A DNA stretch of 64,000 bases from Actinocatenispora thailandica (GTDB taxonomy: Bacteria > Actinomycetota > Actinomycetes > Mycobacteriales > Micromonosporaceae). The translations under genes were made by a program, and so were the position numbers. Shown piece by piece: positions 60,363 through 64,000 of the stretch. Location of the stretch: assembly GCF_016865425.1 (NCBI RefSeq), contig NZ_AP023355.1:3284198-3348197 (forward strand). Direction: 5' to 3'. Positions within the stretch are counted from its first letter, which is position 1. Every line of letters begins with the position of its first letter. The notes under the pieces were generated by a model. It made no database searches. It was not told the origin of the DNA and saw only the letters and a program-made list of their open reading frames with translations.

Positions 60363-63300
60363 TTGCCGCTCCCATCGCAGGGTCGGTCCGTTCCCCGTCC
60401 GGTTGTGCGGGTGGCCGGCCGCGCGGCGCCGAGCAGCCGGACCGGCCCGAACAGACCGGAACGGCGTTGCCCGGCGAACACCCCGGCGGTCGGTGTGGTG
60501 TCGCCCAGATACGGCGCGAGGGTGTTGCGCACGACCAGCTCCAGCCGGTTCGCGCCGGCGTGCAGCCACCGGTCGATCCGCACCCGGTACGGGGAAAGCA
60601 GCAGCTGCCCGACGGCCACGCCGTTCAGCCGGACCTCCACGGTGCCGCGCACCTCGCCGAGATCCAGCCAGGTCGGTTGGTCCGGGTCGAGCCCGGTCAG
60701 GGTCCGGGCGTAGCGCACCGCCCCGGAGTACGAACCGAGGCCGGCGTCGGCCCAGTCACCGAGGTCGATCTCACCGGGCCCGGTCCGGTACTCCACCGGC
60801 CCGGTCAGCGTCGCCCCACCGGCCGTGTCCACGGTGGACACCGCGAGCAGCGCCCGGCTCGCTCCCGGCGTGATCTCGACCTCGCCGTCGAGCACCGGCC
60901 GCTCGGTGCCGTCCAGCCAGACCCGGGCGGCACCGCGCACCGGTACGGTCATCCGCCGGGCGCCGGGCGGCAACCGGCACCGGAACCACTGGGTGCGCGG
61001 CGCGGCCGGCACCGACTCGACGGGGACCACCGGCAGGACCGCGCCGGGCGGCCGTCCGTCCAACCAACCGGCCCCGGGCAGCGGGTGCGGCCGCGGCCAC
61101 AGGCAGCCGGTGCGCGGATCCAGCCACTGCTCCCGACGCACCCGCGGCGCGCCGATCGTCCAGTGCGGCGCAGACACCAGGTCCGCCCGGCCGGCGTCGG
61201 TGTCGATCGTCCCGTCCACCCACACCGCCGCACCGGCCGGGTCGGTGAACTCGACCACCAGCTCGTTCTCGCCGGCGACCAGCCGGTCGGCGACCTCGTA
61301 TGGGCGCACCCGCACCGCACGGTTCTGCGCGTACGGGTCGAAGCCGCCGTGCCGGCCGATCCGCGCACCGTTGAGCCGGATCACCGCGGCGCCCTCGGTA
61401 CCGATCTGCAGCACCGCGCGGCGGATCCGGCCGGGCAGCGTGAAGCGGTGCCCCACCGCCGCCGGCGACCGCGTCGGCACCAGCCACTCCGGCCGGCGCA
61501 ACTGGTCCGGTTCGCGGGTCAGCGCCCACCACAGCCGCACCGCACCGTCCACATCGGACCGCACCTGCACGGTCAGTTCGTGGTGGCCGGCGCGAGCCGG
61601 GATCGGCTGGATGGTGAGGTACCCGTCTCCGGCGGCGGGCAGCACGACGCCGTCGAGCACCAGGCGGCGGGCACCCGGTGCGCCGACCGCGAGGTGCAGC
61701 CCGGTGCGCTGGCCGGTGTCGAGGCGAAAACCGGTGCGCAGCGCCACCCACTGCCCGGCACGCACGTTATCGACGTGCACGAACTCCTCGGGCACGTATC
61801 CCTTCGGGCCGAGCGTCGCGTGGTGGCGCGGATCGTCCGGGATGCCCCGGGACAGCGAGTACACCGCGGCCCGCCAGCCGGCTGCGGCGAGCTGCTCGGC
61901 GGTGTCGCACGGCCCGGCGACCGACCCGTACCGGCCGAACGTGGCGACGACCTGGTCCCAGCCGTCCGGCGGCAACCGTTCCGCGGTCACCTCCGGCCCG
62001 GTCTCCCGGTGTGCCAGCCGCCAGGTCTGCACCGGCGGGTCGGTCCGGCCCGCGGCCAGGTCACCCCACCGGTTGTCCAGCATGGGCTCGACCGTGGCGG
62101 TCCAGCGATTCGGCAACGTGGCGAGCACCCGCCCGGGCTGCGGGCCGGCCGCCGGCGCGGGCGTGCTCGCGCCGAACACCACCACCGCGGCGGGCCCGGA
62201 CCCGAACGGCACCCGTACGGTGGCGCGGTCCCCGGCGACGAGCCGGTCCAGGGTGCTGCGGGTGCCGGCCGTCACGTCCCACAGCTGGGCGCGCCCCCAG
62301 CAGGCCGGTACCGAGAGGGTGGCGACGCGGTCGGCCCCGCACGGCCGGAAGGTGTAGCCGCGGTCGCGCATGGTGCGGGTGTACCGGTCGAAGTCGAAGA
62401 AGCGGTGCACGTCGAAGAACACCCAGTCGCCGTGCATCGGCTGCGCGGTACCGGTCCTCGCGTCGTGCGCGGTCAGCAGCACCAGCCGGGTGTCCCCGGC
62501 GCGCCGCACCAGCGTCGGCACGTCGCAGCGCACCGCCGCCTCCGCGGCGAGCCGACGGGCCAGTGCGGCCACCGGCCGGGTGGCCGATCCCGTGGGCCGC
62601 TGCCCGGACCGGGCGGCGGCGTTCTCGCCGGCGGCGTCCGCGGCGGCCGGGCCAGCCGACCCACCGGCGGGTTCGCCGGCCGGATCGGCAGGGGCCGGAC
62701 AAGCGGGGGCACCGGCGGGTTCGCCGGCCGGCGCCTCGACCGGCGTCCTGGGTGTCTCGATCGTTCCGGCGGCGAGGGCGGCGGCGAACCGGGCCCAGCC
62801 CGGGCCGTTCGCCGGCAGCGCGCCGCGCGGCACGGTACCGACGCACGCGACCCGGCCGCCGCCGGCGGCCAGCTCGGCGAGCCGGCCGGCGGTGTCGTCG
62901 GTCAGCCACCCGCAGCCGGGCAGCAGCACCGTCCGGTACGTCTCGGTCGCGAGCCGCAGCACGCCGCCGGCGACCGTCCCGCCGGCGACGGCCGCATCGT
63001 CGACGACCTCGTGGTCCACCCCGGCGGCGGCCAGCGCACCCGGTACCTCGCGCAGCCAGGACGCCGATCCGTTCAACTGCAGGTACGCGTCCTGCGCGGC
63101 GCGCGCCGCCGGCAGCGCCCGGCCGTCGACGGTCAGCGCCGCCTGCACGGTGGCGGTGGGATGCAGCACCGCGACGTCGCACTCGTGGGTACCGGTGGAC
63201 AGCAGCTCGCACAGCCGGGACACCAGCCGGGCGAACGCCGGGTACTGCGGCCAGTACGGCTGCCGCCAGCAGGTGGACGGCGGCGCCCACTCCCACCAGC

Positions 63301-64000
63301 CGGCCCTGGTCGCGTAGTAGACCGCGTGCGGGTCGTAGAGGGTGACGCCGGCCCGCAGCCACGGCAGCAGCCAGTCGAAGGTCTCCTCCAGCGTGCCGCC
63401 CCAGCCGCTGGAGTGGAACCCCTCCAGCCAGGTTTGGCTCCCGCCGTGCAGGTGCGACAGTCCACTGTGGATCTTCGGGTCGCCCCAGTGGTCGCTGCCC
63501 GGCGCACCGTACCGGCCGCCCAGCCGCGGGTAGTCCGCGTACAGCTCGGTCGAGCCGATCGGCTCGCCGGCCCGCGCCGGGTGCTGCTGGTCGTACCCGC
63601 AGGTCAGCCCGTGCCGCCGGTGCCAGTCCCGGAGCGGGACGAAGAACGCCTGGTCGGCCAGCTCCGCGCGGGTGCGCTGGTAGTCGTACCGGATCCGGGC
63701 GTGCTCGTCGCCGGCCCCGCCGAACAGGGCGGCGAGCCGGACCCCGGTCAGCCGGTAGCCGCGGCGCCGGGCGAACTCGGCGGCGAACCGCGCCGACCAG
63801 GTCGGCATCGCGGGCAGCTCGTCCTGGAAGGTGCCGACGATCACGTCGCCGAAGTACGCCCCGGCGTGTCGCTCGAACTCGCCGTGCACCCGGTCCAGCA
63901 GCGCGGCGCAGGCAGCCGGCTCGCAGTAGTCGAAACCGCGCCGCACCGCGTGGTACAGGGTCAGCGTCGCCTCGGTGCCCGCACCCGGCGGGGCGCCCGC
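60359..64000 (-). CDS. GH106-like glycoside hydrolase (probable alpha-L-rhamnosidase), 5' end outside window
   Basis: At least 1213 residues are visible and the frame runs off the right edge, so the start is missing. The visible part matches large GH106-type enzymes: YCEPAACAALLDRVHGEFERH, VIVGTFQDELPAMPTW (acidic active-site region), then HRRHGLTCGYDQQHP, DHWGDPKIHSGLSHLHGG and ETFDWLLPWLRAGVTLYDPHA. A Pro/Ala/Gly-rich insert follows near bases 62600-62740. The C-terminus has two jelly-roll beta domains (VRLNGVAVGQLLLSPYRVRI) as in this family. It probably removes rhamnose from complex glycosides such as pectic side chains. It is the most upstream visible gene of the operon leading through the mini-ORFs to the MFS and GH78 genes. 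Confidence 0.8.
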   Translation of the reverse strand, partial: AGAPPGAGTEATLTLYHAVRRGFDYCEPAACAALLDRVHGEFERHAGAYFGDVIVGTFQDELPAMPTWSARFAAEFARRRGYRLTGVRLAALFGGAGDEHARIRYDYQRTRAELADQAFFVPLRDWHRRHGLTCGYDQQHPARAGEPIGSTELYADYPRLGGRYGAPGSDHWGDPKIHSGLSHLHGGSQTWLEGFHSSGWGGTLEETFDWLLPWLRAGVTLYDPHAVYYATRAGWWEWAPPSTCWRQPYWPQYPAFARLVSRLCELLSTGTHECDVAVLHPTATVQAALTVDGRALPAARAAQDAYLQLNGSASWLREVPGALAAAGVDHEVVDDAAVAGGTVAGGVLRLATETYRTVLLPGCGWLTDDTAGRLAELAAGGGRVACVGTVPRGALPANGPGWARFAAALAAGTIETPRTPVEAPAGEPAGAPACPAPADPAGEPAGGSAGPAAADAAGENAAARSGQRPTGSATRPVAALARRLAAEAAVRCDVPTLVRRAGDTRLVLLTAHDARTGTAQPMHGDWVFFDVHRFFDFDRYTRTMRDRGYTFRPCGADRVATLSVPACWGRAQLWDVTAGTRSTLDRLVAGDRATVRVPFGSGPAAVVVFGASTPAPAAGPQPGRVLATLPNRWTATVEPMLDNRWGDLAAGRTDPPVQTWRLAHRETGPEVTAERLPPDGWDQVVATFGRYGSVAGPCDTAEQLAAAGWRAAVYSLSRGIPDDPRHHATLGPKGYVPEEFVHVDNVRAGQWVALRTGFRLDTGQRTGLHLAVGAPGARRLVLDGVVLPAAGDGYLTIQPIPARAGHHELTVQVRSDVDGAVRLWWALTREPDQLRRPEWLVPTRSPAAVGHRFTLPGRIRRAVLQIGTEGAAVIRLNGARIGRHGGFDPYAQNRAVRVRPYEVADRLVAGENELVVEFTDPAGAAVWVDGTIDTDAGRADLVSAPHWTIGAPRVRREQWLDPRTGCLWPRPHPLPGAGWLDGRPPGAVLPVVPVESVPAAPRTQWFRCRLPPGARRMTVPVRGAARVWLDGTERPVLDGEVEITPGASRALLAVSTVDTAGGATLTGPVEYRTGPGEIDLGDWADAGLGSYSGAVRYARTLTGLDPDQPTWLDLGEVRGTVEVRLNGVAVGQLLLSPYRVRIDRWLHAGANRLELVVRNTLAPYLGDTTPTAGVFAGQRRSGLFGPVRLLGAARPATRTTGRGTDRPCDGSGK

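Larger units (their letters stand above)
60134..60364 (-). repeat. 77-bp unit in three tandem copies, intercistronic
   Basis: Copies 60134-60210 and 60211-60287 are identical. The third (60288-60364) differs at three central positions and at its end. On the minus strand each unit holds a 26-codon frame and a strong ribosome site (AAGGAGGAACGC). The 77-bp period equals 81 (frame with stop) minus 4 (ATGA overlap), so each frame's stop overlaps the next frame's start. The array spans the whole gap between the GH106-like and MFS genes. Confidence 0.95.

Noticed and set aside
1-64000. tRNA or rRNA genes, transposases, phage genes, secondary-metabolite or defence clusters
   Set aside because: Looked for by eye on both strands; no cloverleaf, rRNA stretch, transposase motif or multi-gene defence pattern was seen, although a tRNA could be missed without a search tool.

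Overview
The window is a very GC-rich, gene-dense stretch of bacterial chromosome. GTG and TTG starts are frequent, ATGA or GTGA stop/start overlaps are common, and many promoters look leaderless (TANNNT six or seven bases before the start codon). With the gene content (several sugar ABC importers, HxlR, WYL, DeoR and TetR regulators, a YdbS/YdbT PH-domain pair, a ThrE-type exporter), this points to a soil actinomycete. A member of the Micromonosporaceae is my best guess, by inference only. I saw no rRNA, tRNA, CRISPR array, insertion sequence, prophage or origin.

Layout. 1-5.6 kb: the end of an FGGY sugar kinase, a membrane glycosyltransferase with a Gly-rich tail, a small P-loop kinase, a ketopantoate reductase-like gene whose last 15 bases are repeated 13 times, and a divergent HxlR regulator. 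5.7-10 kb: a complete carbohydrate ABC importer (binding protein, two permeases, ATPase). 10.2-15 kb: a small DUF4177-like protein, an MFS exporter behind a MerR-type promoter, an SDR, YceI, a small acetyltransferase and a pirin. 15-21.4 kb: a polyol-type import locus (DeoR regulator, binding protein, two permeases, no ATPase) facing a TetR-kinase pair. 21.5-28.4 kb: redox and stress genes, mostly with their own local regulators (NmrA-like reductase, lysoplasmalogenase-like protein, aldo/keto reductase, WYL regulator with VOC protein, bile-acid-symporter-like carrier with LysR). 28.5-31.5 kb: a ribose/fructose-type ABC importer. 31.9-41 kb: a ThrE-like exporter, a DinB-like protein, a LuxR regulator, a 1.3-kb gene-poor stretch, two PH-domain membrane proteins and a two-component system. 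41-50.2 kb: acetyltransferase, YbaK-like deacylase with a divergent XRE-cupin regulator, Cys-rich small protein, GH63-like glucosidase, YigZ, VOC protein, zinc-free ribosomal protein L31, a frameshifted S41 peptidase and a fatty acid desaturase. 50.3-64 kb: a rhamnoside-degradation region with a cytoplasmic GH78, a TetR-MFS pair, and an operon of a GH106-like enzyme, an MFS sugar carrier and an exported GH78.

How they work together. The window is dominated by uptake and breakdown of plant-type carbohydrates: three ABC importers, one MFS sugar carrier, two sugar kinases and four glycosidases. Most catabolic genes sit beside a dedicated regulator, and clear inverted repeats lie in several of the divergent promoter gaps.

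Most unusual items: a triplicated 77-bp intercistronic unit at 60.13-60.36 kb that makes a relay of stop/start-coupled 26-codon mini-ORFs between two rhamnoside genes, with a related element inside the first ABC operon; the 13-copy repeat built from a gene's own 3' end; two TTGACTTC promoters with 19-bp spacers; a 42-bp dyad between the YbaK-like and XRE-cupin genes; and a sensor kinase with an oversized ATP-lid.
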